Source: Deroplatys truncata
Lineage: Eukaryota > Arthropoda > Insecta > Mantodea > Mantidae
Assembly (NCBI GenBank): GCA_030765065.1
Contig: CM060986.1
Location: 74,021,573 to 74,085,572, forward strand
DNA length: 64,000 bases
Direction: 5' to 3'
The position numbers and the translations under genes are program-made. A model generated the notes under the pieces. It did no database searches. It worked only from the letters and a program-made list of their open reading frames with translations, and was not told the DNA's origin. Below are positions 12,041-24,361 of the stretch, piece by piece. Each line of letters starts with the position of its first letter. Within the stretch, counting starts at the first letter, position 1.

Positions 12041-12654
12041 TGAGAGGCTATATGCGCAAACTTTCAACAAACCACATGCCATGCCACTTCTTTGTTAGAG
12101 GCTGTAAATGAGCTGTGTCTGTGTTGCATGGGATGGAATCTGTAGTTAAAATAACCCTCATAAATCTTTATGGTCAGGAAAGAATAGGAACTTTTATCAC
12201 TTCTTTTAAGTGGCATACCATTTGAAAATGTTCTAAATGATATATGGCACCTTATCGCCCATTATATTCAACATTTACTAGGGAGTTTTGTGAATCAGGT
12301 GGTAGAAGGAAGAAGAATAAACTGCATAAGATTAATTGCTAATAGTATGGTACTGCTAGCAGAAGATGCTTTTTTGAATACCAAATGAGGTAGTGAAGCA
12401 AGTGGACAGCTGCAGATGTTTGTAACATTCCATAAGTAGTAAGGTAAACTGCTATTAAGAAGTTAAACAGGGGATAATAATATCAAAGCACGCTTTCGAT
12501 AGAAGACTAAGCATTTTCTGTAGACGCCTAAAGAAAGATGCAAGTATACGCAAGTTTTGACTTTGCAAGAGTGAGGAAAAACGCTTGGAAGCACTTGAAG
12601 TATGAATATGAAGAAGGAAGAGAGGGAAATCGTCAGACATAATAGATAATTAAG

Positions 12655-12910
12655 TTGCCACTTGGGTAGGAGTAATGTGTCTCCCTCATATTTAATAGGT
12701 CCGAGTTCGAATCTCGTTTGGGGTGAATGACAGATAAGTTTTCTTCGGGTTTCCGGTTATCCTCCTCATAAGAGGAATGGTAACCAAGTTCTGCATACAC
12801 CGGGATTATTTGAGCATCATTTAACCCATTTCATTCATTCGCCGTCCTATATGGCCTTCACTGTTAAAGAACGCTAAGGTGCAAAAAAAAAAAAAAAAAA
12901 AAAAAAAAAA
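12655..12910 (+). mobile_element. tRNA-derived SINE with poly-A tail
   Basis: Head with a box-B-like GAGTTCGAATCTCG near 12705, then a TTCGGGTTTCCGGTTATCCTCC segment comparable to the SINE2 motif after the head, and a final poly-A run of 28 bases at 12883-12910. The long clean A run suggests a fairly recent insertion by LINE machinery. The target-site duplication is not clear. Confidence 0.55.
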
Positions 12911-14574
12911 GGAATGAAATTGTTTTTGAAAAGAATCGGCGAAGGAAGAAAAATTCTGAAGCATTAGGAAGAGAGAAATGAGAAATAACTATTTAGGACA
13001 CAGAATGAAAAGGAACTGCTTGCCAGAAGACACTGATGAATACCAAAAAGGTCTGGTGTAAAAGACACCAGATGTAAATAGTTACGTATGTGTTGAGGCG
13101 AAGAGTAAGGTTCCTCGGGAGCCTCCCTCCACCAAGCAGTCGACACCCATTTTTGCAGTAAAATAAAAATCTAAAGTTGTAATCCAAGGTGCATAAAATA
13201 TCCGGATGTGCTCGGGCAGCTAAGATCAGTATCAATCATCACGGCCATGTGGCTTCGGGAATGCAGGAAACACATGTGTGTTCTTCACTCACGTAAACAG
13301 AGAAAGTGGCGTGATCCTATGACGCACATAGGAGAAAGACTTTCGTAACGGTTAGCTATTAAACCGTGCAGGCAGGAAATATTCCTCGAATGGTTCATCA
13401 ACTCGCCAGGCATGACGTGCAGAAGTAAGGAAGATTATGATCACTGAATATACAGGATATGGATAAAAAAAAGTCCTTGAAATACTCAGGTGCTGGCTCA
13501 ATCTGCAGTAATAAGGGTTTTTACGCCCACGTCGGTCATTTGAGGAGAACTGGTACCATCAAGTAAATTGTGATGTCGTAAAAGGAAGCTGGTTCAATAA
13601 TCCCAGTCGAAACTATACAGGCCTACGGTCTCCAGAACTTATTCTCGAGTGCATCCCAGAAATGCTCTAAAACTATGATTTTGTTAAGATGCGATGCTGT
13701 AATTGTAGTCTTCTTCTTCCACGAGGTATGGGCCTATCAACCTATTCCGCACGCAAACATTCCATTTCATCTTGTTCTTGGTCTTCCTATTTGGCGATAT
13801 CCTCTAGGTATATAATTTAATACCTTTTTGGGAGGGGGGTATTCTTTCCTCTTTAATCCTTAATATAATCTGGTACCAGTACTTTTATTTTCGTTGATAT
13901 TGTCTCATTTAAGTTATATTGTATCGTTAACTGTTTGCGTATTTACGGATTTCTTCGTTTCTGTGTTGAGGAAACTCGGTAATAATAAAAATGTCCCCTG
14001 ACCGCGTTACGTGCCCTATGCAGGGTTAGGTTTGTGATGGTGCTGCCACCTTTAAGCTTCAAACCCAGCTTTCCTTGTGAATTAACCCCATAAGGTGGAG
14101 TTGCTTGCATACTCCGTTCTCGCCAGTCATACTCGTATTGTTCTTCACCTGGTGCTCAGAGAAGTCGGAGTCTTCACCCCTAACCATGGAGCAAAGGTCC
14201 CTTTACAGGTACTAACCCCACGGGGCAGGGGAATCTGGTGCACCGTAAAGGCAGGGTCGCAAATCCCTGAAATAGGGATATCTGAAAAACGTCCCTACCC
14301 GCTACTGATTTTAGGAAATTGTATATTTGAAAGGTTAAAGAAGCCCTTGAATCCCCTTTCATAAAGAGTGCACTAACAAGTTTCAGAAAGAACTGCCAAT
14401 ATTATTATCCTATTTCTCCTGTGGTTGTTAACTGTAGAAGTCTGATTGGTGTAATGATTGGAAATGTTGCATTGGTTTGAAATCATTACACACAAAAGGC
14501 AAAACTAATTTAAGGGGAGATTAAAATCCATATTCCGCCAATGTTAAGTCTTCTACATTTATGTCTAATTATCT
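12911..14574. other. Unassigned; GC-richer block at 13985-14365
   Basis: No protein family recognised. The block 13985-14365 is distinctly less AT-rich than its surroundings and holds overlapping 89- and 60-codon frames on opposite strands with no recognisable domain. It may be the body of an unrecognised retroelement. Confidence 0.3.
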
Positions 14575-14700
14575 CTTTTTTGGATTCAGAGGGCTTCAAA
14601 ACAAGTATTTTCGGTGAAATCTTGATATCGAATTTTTGGGTGGAATACAATACTTCCCCTTCTTACTATAGTAAAGAAAGTAGAAAATAACATTTTTTTC
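14575..14700 (+). repeat. R1 tail fragment
   Basis: Carries TTTTCGGTGAAATCTTGATA, then TTTTTGGGTGGAATAC and a CTTCCCCTTCTTACT tract, the last part of the R1 unit. Confidence 0.6.
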
Positions 14701-14844
14701 AGGCATATAAATTCGGGCTATATTATTAATTGTGAAGCTCTTAGAAATGTAGATATTCTAATATTCTTTGAAATCAAATATTATCTGTATTGCTTCTTCA
14801 ACGGATTACCCTCCTCTCTGTAGGACTTACAAGCTAAAGCCTTG

Positions 14845-15135
14845 GGTCAGTAGCCTGTGAGGAGCAAGCAAACTTTTCGGATCATATACGGTTATCCAGG
14901 ATGGGTGATCAGCCCAGTGCCTGGTATGACGGCGAAGAAGAGGAAACTGAAATGCAGTGATGAAAGGGATGATAGGAAAATTCGCGGATCCAATTATCGA
15001 CCCGGCATTTGCATAGCGACCGAGGAAAACTGCGAATAACCTTCGGTCAATTTGGTCGGTCCCGAGGGTTTGAACACGGGACCTCCCGAATGCGAGTCAC
15101 ACACATTACCGCGGTACCACCTCGCTCGGTTATTT
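14845..15135 (-). mobile_element. Mosaic SINE: SINE2-type head, SINE4-type tail
   Basis: On the minus strand the tRNA-like head (about 15130-15060) has CGAGGTGGTACCGCGG as box A and a GTGTTCAAACCC box B, close to SINE2. The 3' part contains CCAGGATGGGTGATCAGCCC, which is the 3' body of SINE4 (34459-34752 and 46930-47292). The copy therefore joins a head of one family to the tail of another. Confidence 0.55.
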
Positions 15136-15139
15136 GTAT

Positions 15140-15584
15140 TATAAAGTTTTAAAAATCAAAAAAAAAGAAGATAAAAAGCAGGAATAAAGTTGTTTGGCGG
15201 TTGATTCCAGCAGCCACGCAGTCTGCTGAATCGCGGGGAGTGCATTCTGCGCTCAGTAGAAGATGGATTGTGTTGGGAAGCATGACCTTCGGCGTGACGT
15301 GTGACAGGCAACAGGTGTATTACGTATTGCGAACACTTGTCACGTTACTTCAAGGAGGTTACTGCCATACAAAGCCAAGCAACAATTCGCAATAATTGTT
15401 TTTCCATTCCACTTTTTTGTACATTCATTCTTTGCTAGTGTATGAACTCATTAAGAGGAACGCTTAAACATGATGACCTCATTGTGGATGTTTTTAATGG
15501 GTGACATAGAGCATGAGGAAAATAAAATGTGTGTGAGGTATGAGGTGTTTACCGGAAAGCAGACGGGATTACAGAGACGCACAA
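15140..15584. other. No recognisable feature
   Basis: Short overlapping frames without family similarity. The right end merges into a SINE2 copy. Confidence 0.4.
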
Positions 15585-15940
15585 AGTCCCTATCATTTCC
15601 AGTATGGAACACCCGCACTCGGCCGGTAGACGCGAAGAGTCCCGCGAGAGAGGGCGACGAAGCGACCCTTGCAGGCAGGCCAACGTGCCCTATCGGCGGG
15701 GAGAAATTTTGCAAAGCGCAGCGACCATCATCTATCATCATCTATCATCAGACGAACTACGGAACCCAGAGACACTGCCTGAAATATGAAATGACAGGAA
15801 ATGAGGGAAAGGAGAAATCGTGGCAGAATACACCACCCCAGCATTCGCCTAAGTGACCAGAGGTAAACCTCGAAAAACCCCATGGTCAGCGTGGGCGGCC
15901 ACCGGGAATCAACCCGGACCTCCCGAATGAGGGAGAAAAC
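15585..15940 (-). mobile_element. SINE2-type copy
   Basis: Minus-strand head near 15935-15885 with CATTCGGGAGGTCCGGG and a GGGTTGATTCCCGG box B, followed by the conserved GGGGTTTTTCGAGG segment and a GCGAATGCTGGGG motif shared with the copies at 7015 and 23690. The body includes a short CATCTATCAT repeat at 15727-15750. Frames of 96-128 codons over this region arise from its GC-rich body. Confidence 0.6.
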
Positions 15941-16074
15941 GTGTACACTTTCAGTTATATAATTTCATTAAATGCATTCACACTCCAGTAAATATCCGCA
16001 ACCGTTTTTTGTTTTGGGTGTTTGTTTCGTGTTTTTGAGACCTCTCACCCTTCATTCAATATAAAAAAAAATAA

Positions 16075-17450
16075 TCTGTGTTAAGTTCACATTACCTTTT
16101 CTATACTACCTCCTCTCTACAAACTATTCTTACACAAGGATCCAGCTCACCTTCTGTCTACTTCTTGTTGATCGATATTATACACATTTCTTGTAGATAC
16201 CTATAAGAGAGCTATAGGAGGCTGAAGCGATGGTCAGATCTTTAAAACGCGGAGTGCCTATGTAATGTCTGAAATCCCACTCTTTGCATGACCACGAGAA
16301 AAAAATCTGATGTGTTACGCTCACATGACTTTCTCTACTCTGTATCGCTCATTAGTAGGTTTCTAAATTATTATTATAAAAAGTAATTTTCATATCCACT
16401 TCATATTAATCGAGATAAACCTTTCCGAAATAGCTTTTAATTGAAATTGAGCTTTTTATTTATGGACGCTCTTTAACTACTATGGTCCTTAGCGTCCCAT
16501 TCTATGTTGGACGTGAAAGACCAGTAATTTTGCTCAGAGGCCTCTTTATCAGACTTGGGGTTCTTTTATGTGCCGTAAATCTACGACATGGGACCACTGA
16601 TTTTACTTCGCTTCCGAAGGAAGCCATGTTACGGATTTTTACGCCCGAAAAAATACATCGCCCACCGCCGTGTTTGAACCCATGACCTCGGGAACTAGAG
16701 GCTGGCATGTAACCACTACACCACGGAGGACGACACCGGAAATAGCTGTATTCCACATTTTGGTATATATACAAAGGGAATGGCAATAGTTAAACGTTTT
16801 AGTTTTATGTGGGCTTAAAATTCCATACTCTTTCCATAACATCGCTAGAAACAACTGAAAATCTACAGGACTTTAAAACAATGGCTAACTATTGAACAAC
16901 TCGAACTATTAATAACGGATCTCTCGAAAATGGATAATGCCAAAAAAATTATTGAAAATAAATTGTGTATTTTAAAGAGATCTACATTTTTTTTTCTTTT
17001 GTGTAGTACGTCTTCGGCTGTCGTTTAACGTTTACCAGTTATACACTATTCTCAGAAAATTCAACATATATATTTTATTTGTCATGTAAATATCTTTAAT
17101 ATTTGCTATTTTAATCAAAATTATTATAGCCATTTTTTAGAAAATAAAGAAATTGAAAAATGTTCCATGTAAAGCGTAGTTTGAGGATTATCTCAAAAAT
17201 CTTCGTGTCGCATCGTTGGGAGGTGATGAACCTAGATACCGAGTTATGCTGTTTATACACACACACACGTAACTTTTTTCTAAAAAAATTTCTACTTATT
17301 TTTTGCATTCAGGGGGTTTCAAAACATGTATTTTCGGTGAAATCTGGTTATTAAAATTTTGGGTGGAATGCAATACCTCCTCTAGCTACTATTTACATGG
17401 TAGATAAAGAAAAAAGACGGATAGGGACGGACATAGCACTTGAAAAAATC
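16075..17450 (+). repeat. R1 repeat copy, interrupted by SINE1
   Basis: Near-complete unit. It runs from a CATGACTTTCTCTACTC start at about 16324, through CCATACTCTTTCCATAACATC (16822) and TTTTATTTGTCATGTAAATATC (17073), to a GGGTGGAATGCAATAC end (17361). The next unit begins at 17464 with the same CATGACTTTCTCTACTC start. After removing the inserted SINE1 the start-to-start distance is about 0.83 kb. Confidence 0.75.
16437..16736 (-). mobile_element. SINE1, full-length copy inside R1
   Basis: Minus-strand copy from the tRNA-like start GTCGTCCTCCGTGG to the TTTATTTATGG-type tail. Box B is GGGTTCAAACACGG in this copy. Flanks show an imperfect duplication, CCGAAATAGCT on the left and CCGGAAATAGCT on the right, consistent with insertion by target-primed reverse transcription into R1. 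Confidence 0.8.
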
Positions 17451-18110
17451 ATGTGTTGCATTCGCATGACTTTCTCTACTCACTCTACAGAATATTCCTA
17501 CAAAAGCTTATTATTCTAGCCTCTTCTCATGAATCCAGATAAACTTTCAATTCACATCTACACATTTCGTTGTAAGATACAGTTGGTAAAGCGAAAGTCA
17601 GGTTTTTAAAGGAAGTGTCGGTATGTGATAGCTTTGAAATTCCATGCTCTTTGTTTTACCACGAGAAAAGAAAGGAATAGCGACTTGCTATTTGAGAAAA
17701 ATATAAATATTTGAAAATTCAAACAAAAAACTACAAATATATCGGGAACGGTTAACACAAAAAAAATGTATGCTTTAGCGAGTTCTACAGCTTTGTCGAG
17801 TAATATTTTGTTCATTTCATGCGGTTTACGAATTATGCAAAATTCACACATTTCATTTGTCATGTAAAAATCTTAAACATTATGGTGTCTCTTTTAATCA
17901 AATTCTTAGAGCCATTTTTGAGAAAGTAAAAAATAACGAATACTTTTCCATGTGAGCTATATTTATCGTGGGGGATTTTCTTGAAAATCTTCGTGTCACC
18001 TTCTCGGAAGATGCGTATACCAGGTTTGGCATTAAACTGAATTTTCGTCTTTGTATTATGCTGTTCACACACACGAACACATATTATTCAATTGCTAAGT
18101 CGCTATTCGT
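17451..18110 (+). repeat. R1 repeat, second tandem unit
   Basis: Directly follows the unit ending near 17420. It holds CGCATGACTTTCTCTACTC at 17464, ACACATTTCGTTGTAAG at 17559, CATTTTTGAGAAAGTAAAAA at 17912 and GTTCACACACACG at 18062. Confidence 0.7.
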
Positions 18111-18149
18111 TCTTTTCTTTCTTTTTCTTTAATAAAAGAAGGATTAAGG

Positions 18150-18300
18150 TTTCAAAGCCGCAAAACCACAACACAGCTACGCTTTTAAGATTTGACTACC
18201 GCTTTGAACTCCTGTATTCCTTTGTATCTAAAACGAAATATGATAAAACATTTATGCAAATGTTTATCTCGATTAACAGTGAATAAATAGAAGAGACTGT
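18150..18300 (-). repeat. R1 fragment in reverse
   Basis: Reverse complement of the first third of R1 (match to TTGACTACCGCTT, CCTTTGTATCTAAAACG and GTTTATCTCGATTAA). It faces the forward unit ending near 18100. Confidence 0.6.
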
Positions 18301-18524
18301 TATCTCAACCTAGATAATGTATGTGTAATATAATTACTATAACTATAATATGAGGTGTTTAAATAATAATTATATTGCTGTAGCAGGATTGAAACCAGTT
18401 CTGGCGAATATTTAATATGAATAAATGAAATACACAGGAAAAGAAGCTTTTGAATGAATAAGATTTAGAGAAGCCAATAAATAAATGATAATGGTTAGAA
18501 AATCCTTTATTACACACAGTTTGG

Positions 18525-18562
<38 letters not shown>
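18525..18562. repeat. (ATT)n microsatellite
   Basis: About 12 uninterrupted ATT units. It accounts for the poly-isoleucine run in the overlapping minus-strand frame. Confidence 0.95.
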
Positions 18563-18564
18563 GT

Positions 18565-21500
18565 GGAAAGTTATTTTTAGTTGCTTCACTGTTGGAAAGC
18601 CAATTCGAAGTATTATTATTGCCCCGTATGGTACTAAGTTTCCGGTGGCCTTCGCCCCAAGTTTAGGAATCAAACTTTGTATTTAATGTTTTATTTAAAT
18701 ATTATATATTTATGTTTGCCTCGGCTGCGTCAGTATTAATTTCTAGAAACATGTGTCTCTTTGCAAGGTGTGATGCGGCTAAAGAATGTAGGCTTACACA
18801 AATTATAATTTTTACTTCATTCCATTTATTAATCCTTCACACGATTAAATAACACTTCACTTATATAGAGAGCTGTGAGATTCTTTTATTAATTACGTGC
18901 ACTTTTTAACACGTAAACTTTATAATATTCTCGCCGTGATGAATTTTTGTCTCACACTGAATACGTATTAAACTTCTCGAGGACGCGTCTCGCGTCCGGT
19001 TAGGAACGCTGTCTACTAGCAACTGGCTCCTGAATTTGTACAATTTACTCTATTTCAGTTTCTGATTGGCTAATCCTACTCCAATAGAATACTTTCATTT
19101 AACTTAAGCTTTTTCTGGTTGTTGATTGACTATTTATAAACTGTCTCAAAATTTGCATTATTGTTTCCAAGAATTACTAGTAGCATTATTAAACTTTCCA
19201 ATTCATTATTGCCTCAAGATTACCTCATTGTTACTTCTTTGTTAGCAACTTTTGACCTATATTCTCACAGGTCCTACATTATTAAATTACATAATACATT
19301 CACATAACGTTATTAAACATGTACATAATAATATAAACATAATACAATGACTGCTACATACATTTTATATGTTATTTATACACATATTGCTTTAAGGCGG
19401 GCTTTTATTGAATTTATATATCATATAATTAGACTGAAATCAGTTAAGTGTTAAAAATATTGCCTCAATTATTATTATTATTATTATTATTATTATTTTA
19501 TCAGATGCTTAACTCTGCTCCTATCTCCGTTATTCTCTGACGTTTATAAATTGTAATATAAACCATATGGTTGCCAACAATTTCTCAACTGGTTAAATCT
19601 CCTTTTATTAGGTTATCCATCTTGAACTGTCATTTGTGCTGAATGTGTCATCGAAGCATTTGAACTTGGCCAAAATCCAGAGTCAGTGTAGTCTCATGGT
19701 TTTGTAAGCGTATTTTTAGTATCAAAATGCTCTAAAGTATTAATTTCACATAGTTAAATATGTATCCAGTAAAGCCCAACGTTCCTCCATAAAATCAGTT
19801 TACGGCTGTACGCTGTGTTGACGAGGCAGCGTGCTTCTAGATTCCAGTTTCTGTTTGTTTTTGCGGCACAGTTATGAAAACATCTGTTCCACAGCCTTCT
19901 GTAATCCGTGAGACGTGGTTGCACAAAGTAAACAACAGAACTCTCACACGTCAATCAACCATTGCCTTGCCAAGGACTATGCAAGGATACGGTACAAGCA
20001 AGGCGACAAGCTTCGAAAGCAATACTGCTAACATAGGTGTAAAACAATAATGAAAGGTTTAAAATGCACGTTAGGAGAAAAGGAAAGGAAAGAAGAAAGA
20101 AAAATAGTGTGGTGTGGACGAAAACATCGAAATATAGCTTTGTTTTATAATAAATTGATATAAAAATAGGTAGGAGGAATTTTCCAAATATAGCAAGTTT
20201 ACCAGCCCTGAGGTGACAGGGAAGAAGGAATTAAACAAATGGCAACGTTTATGACTTCTATTGGTAGTTTTAAATGTCTGCAGCATCAAATACTGGAGTT
20301 CGATGTTGCCAATTCTTGCAAGAAAGTAGCCTGTACTTCACAGTTAGCTCAGCCTGAACCCTGCAATGTTTGAATAATGTGTTAGAATTTCGTCCCGTAG
20401 AAATTCTTTTATTGTCAAAGTCTATTCTAGCCTTTCTATCTAAGCATCGTGCTGGATCGCGATTAAATCCACAATCTAAGGCGCTGAAAGCTAGTACCCA
20501 ATCAACAGCGCAATTCAGAACGATCGTACGCATTGGTATGAACATAAAATGAACATAATCTCTAGAACTTTTATCACTATTGTCAGTTTGTGACTGATCT
20601 TAAAACGGTACTGTCTTTCCGGTTAGCAGCCAATTAAACAGATAAGCGACAAGGTGCATCCCAAGCCACTTAAAGCTTCTTGAACTCTTAAGCCGTTACT
20701 TCCACGAATATCAGCACAAACAGCGTTGATATGCTGTCGACTTTTACGCGAAAATTCTTATCCATCTGAAATCTTCATCGGTCGTTGTTTCCTGCTTTTG
20801 AATCCACGTCTTTCTGAAGTCACTCTTTTAAGCTTCTGCTTAATAGCCAATTCGAAGTATTTTCTCCACTTAGGAGAACATCTCGAGAGGTTTACCTGTC
20901 GTTTAGAGAGAAGATGGAAAGACGTGAAACTTAGTCGATTATGAGTGGCTCTAATAACTACTTTAAAACGTATGTGCGCCATACTTATATCTTGTTTTCA
21001 GAGTTGCAGCCGAAGAAAGTATGATTTCTAATGTTGTGTTGGAATGTACGACTTCTCTGTAGTTGTAGATTCTACAAATAACTATCTGAGAAGTTCTCTT
21101 TGAGTGAACACAGTATGCTGATTGGAGCTTATTTCGATATAAATAGCTCTGTGTATCTCCTTAGACTTACCTTTAAGAAGTTTAAGAACCATTTCTTCAG
21201 CTTAGAGGAAGTAAACCATTCATAGTGGAGACAAGAAATGGAAGTGCTAGATTATAATCATACATTTGAAGTGAATTGTATTAGGCCACGACAGGGTCAA
21301 AATAAGTAATACTTTAGTAAGATGCTTAGCTAACGCTATCACTTCTATTGCTTTCAAAGCTTTATTAGCTGGTATTCTAATACTGAAGAATATATTTCTG
21401 AGGTGCTTTTAGACGGTTTTTTGGTGAAGATTCTAACAAAGAACTATAGCAAGCTACAGTTACAATGTAATACTTCCAAAGAAACTTACCGCTAAGTCTT

Positions 21501-22599
21501 CTTGAGATAAAAGGCTGACCAAGAACATCAGAGAACGCTTGGCTACTTTTCAGTTTCACAAGACTACAGAAAACTCCAAGTACAATATGGTATCTCTGGC
21601 ATAAGGAACATAATTGTCAATAATACATCAGTATTGTCTCAATCATTTACTTGAAAAAAGAAAGGTAAATGAGGTTATGTTAAAAAAAACATTTAAAGAA
21701 CTTCCACAAACGATGCTTGTTGTAAAAGGTTGTTTTTATGAACGGCGAAAGCTGAGCAGAAATCTTTAAACTTGTTCTAAGAATCCTTGCAGAAAACACA
21801 TTAGCAGTGTGTAAAAAAACGGTAAGTGGTTTTCAAGCAGTTTGTTTCGATTTTTAAACGCCTTTGAGTGTATGATGGTGTCTAAATTTGTCTGATGGCG
21901 AGTGTCCAAGTGCACAATTACCCAATCCCGGATGTGGCGAGGATTTGACCGAGGAGCGTGTTACGCAACTCCCCTTAGTTACACGTGCCCACGTTCATCC
22001 TCAATCAACTTGTCCATCATCTGGAGTAACTGCCTCCTGTAATTCGCCAGATTGGCGCGACATGAAGCAAAGTATTTGATCAACCCTTGAAGCCACACTG
22101 CATTACGTTGAGGATGTATGAATTCGCCTCGCTGATAGCGCTTGTTTTCATTCATCAAGGAGGGTGGTATAAAACCCTGCTTGTGAAGACATCCATGTGA
22201 GTAAGGTGACCTTCGGTAGGATATATTTCTTCCTCTGCCTTTTTTTCTTTACAACCTAGACTTTTCACAATTTCCGCTTTAGTATGTGTCACTGTGGTCA
22301 TGGATTTTTCCATCCTATATAGGGATATCCTGGTTGTCAACGTCTTACTGTTTTATGTCTTAACGGACTCTTTGGAAAGTGTATTTTATTAATTATTCTG
22401 TTTGCTTGAAACAGTTGAATAATACCATGGGCTTATGCGTATTATATTTGTAAAATAGCACCCTGAAGTATCCTGTGGACAACCCCAGGGCTTTGCGGAG
22501 TTGGACAAATGTAATTCCTTACACTTGTGATCAGTGAACTAACATTATAAAGAATTCTACTTAAAAGTTAACTAAGAAAACACTCACGTTGTAGTTAAG
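18565..22599. other. No recognisable gene; one (ATT)n tract
   Basis: Four kilobases of AT-rich DNA. A second (ATT)n tract lies at 19469-19497. Short frames at 19754-20545 and 20726-20982 have no family similarity. The stretch 18840-19330 has a CCAAT-like promoter-style composition in reverse, but no LTR pair was found. Confidence 0.4.
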
Positions 22600-24060
22600 A
22601 AAGTTGGCAAATTGAATAAATATGAAAAATGGAAGAAATAGGCCAAATAGTACAGTTACAAGAGACTGTTAATTTAGGTGTAAACACTGATGGAGCTATC
22701 AAATGGGAAAAACAAAATAAATTTGTACTGGCAAAAAGAAAAGGGTTATATCAGTTATTAGAAGCTCTAAATGTAGAGTCTCAGACATAAATGTCAAGTT
22801 CTTAGAAAAATCAAACAATATGGTGGTTAAAGTGAAAATGCTATACGGAGTCGAAGTGTTGGGATTGGATGAAAGATAGGAAAGCAGAGATGAGGTGCAC
22901 CGGAATTTCGGCAGGAACATTTTAGGTTATCAGGTGCAACTGTAAAGGAAGTAGCTCAATTTAAATGGGTGAATTTGCAAGGAAAAAAATTATTATGGAA
23001 AAGGCATTCAAATATTGGTTCAGAATTCTAATTTAGTAGTAGGAAATTTGTTAAAACAGTATTTAGAATACCAAGAGAAACGTTTAAAGAACAATGGGTG
23101 GATAAACAGTCTCGAAACGTCTTGGGGAGTAGTAAATTAGGAGAGAAATGGAAAAGTAGGTAGAGTAGTAAGAAAAAAGATGGAGGGTATAGGGTATACA
23201 ACGGGGGGGGGCCCTTCGCTCACTGTGGCTACTACCCACAAGGAGGAAGGGATTAAGTGAAGGAACCACAGGAGGCTACAAGGCGCAAGCAGACATGCCA
23301 CAGAGATACGCGGAAGTCCTCAACAGTTCCTGCCTCGAAGACCCGCACCATTACTGGAGCTGCCCAGGGAGGGCGATCAACAGCCCTTAACCAAGGAGCC
23401 TTCTAGTGTCCATGGGGAGTACTCTTGTCTTTGAGCAAGCATCCGCGCCATCTGTCCGGCACTGCCATACGCTACGAAACCTAGAAGCTCACATGAAACA
23501 TATAAGGAAAGGGAGCGAAAGGGAAATGATGGAAAGAAAATAGTGGTAAATAAGAAACCACCCCAGGATTCACCTACCGACCAGTGAAAACCACGAAAAA
23601 CCCAAGGTCAGAGTGGGCTATCGACGGGATCGAACCCGGGATCTACCGAATGCGAGCTAAACAGTTACCATGGAGTCATCTCTCTCGGTGAAGGGTATAG
23701 AAACACAAAATTATTCAATGGGCTAGCTAAAATGAAGTTTATGTTTTTGTTTTGTTGGTTTTTTTGGGACACAATTGAAAAGCAAAGACCAGCGAGAAGG
23801 TAAACTAAAGAACAAGAGTTAAGGAGATTGAAAGGGTTTATAAATGGTATTCCACAAAGACAGTGTGCTATATGTGCCGAAAATTAATACATAGAACACA
23901 CATTTTATGCGTATAGTAACTGAAATGTGGAGGAAAGAGTTTATAACTAAGAAGGGTGTAAACTAGATAGAAAATAGCTTTAAATGAAGTTTTTGTAAAG
24001 TTAGTAGGAATATAGGACAGTGTTTAAGTAAAACGAAGAGTAAGTGGGCCTGTGCAGTGA
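22600..24060 (+). pseudogene. LINE C-terminal remnant, interrupted by SINE2
   Basis: At about 22815-22930 a frame reads VKVKMLYGVEVLGLDER and then RNFGRNILG, matching the region after the RT catalytic core in insect LINEs (usual pattern Y-G-x-E-x-W-G, then F-x-R-x-I-L-G). Further similarity runs to about 23100. After the SINE2 insertion a cysteine-containing segment near 23850-23900 (Q-C-A-I-C-A-x-N) may be the terminal zinc knuckle. Stops and frameshifts are present throughout. Reading the two flanks as one element is an inference from order and strand. Confidence 0.5.
23193..23690 (-). mobile_element. SINE2, long copy inside a LINE
   Basis: Minus-strand copy matching 7015-7550 over its whole body. 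The head near 23690-23630 contains ACCATGGTAACTGTTTAGC-type sequence, GCATTCGG and a GGGTTCGATCCCG box B. A short duplication AGGGTATAG flanks it (near 23184 and 23692). A nine-G run sits at the tail end. Confidence 0.75.
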
Positions 24061-24361
24061 AAAGAGAAAAATAATAAAACATAAACACGTAGCTGATTAA
24101 ATCAAATTAATTAAAGTAAATAGGTACCTTGATGCAAGAATGTTAGTATAAATTATTATTGTAAGTATGGCTATGACTGGTAAAGAGCCTGGACTGAATT
24201 CCAAATCGTATGCACATGTAATTGCTTATTAGTAAACCAAACTAAAAGGAAACAAAAAGAGCTTTGAATGGAACAAGTACACATCTTTTTATTTTGCTTC
24301 GCTCCCCTATCTGATAAACAGAAATCTGGAGTTGAGTTGCTACCATGAAAAAGTTATTGTT

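Larger units (their letters stand above)
10835..12640 (+). pseudogene. Decayed LINE reverse transcriptase, split by element A
   Basis: Fragments follow the order of a non-LTR retrotransposon RT. At 10883-11134 a frame has a P-I-x-K-K start and N-F-R-G-I-T-L-I-S, matching the usual NYRGISLLS region, followed by a degraded Q-x-F-R block. At about 12250-12285 LSPIIFNIY matches the conserved RT block of that name. At about 12335-12370 SMVLLAEDA sits where the FADDMVLLAED catalytic motif belongs; the two aspartates that bind metal are lost. At about 12575-12610 EKRLEALEV matches the region near the ORF end. Stops and frameshifts are frequent. Element A (11318-12040) interrupts it. The clade is uncertain. 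Confidence 0.6.

Noticed and set aside
15727-15750. Short CATCTATCAT direct repeats as a possible CRISPR-like array
   Set aside because: Only two or three units without spacers, inside a SINE, in a eukaryotic sequence.
15470-15856. 128-codon plus-strand ORF
   Set aside because: Antisense through a SINE2-type body; not kept in other copies.
18359-18673. 104-aa ORF with a poly-isoleucine tract
   Set aside because: The tract is the (ATT)n microsatellite; no start context or homology.
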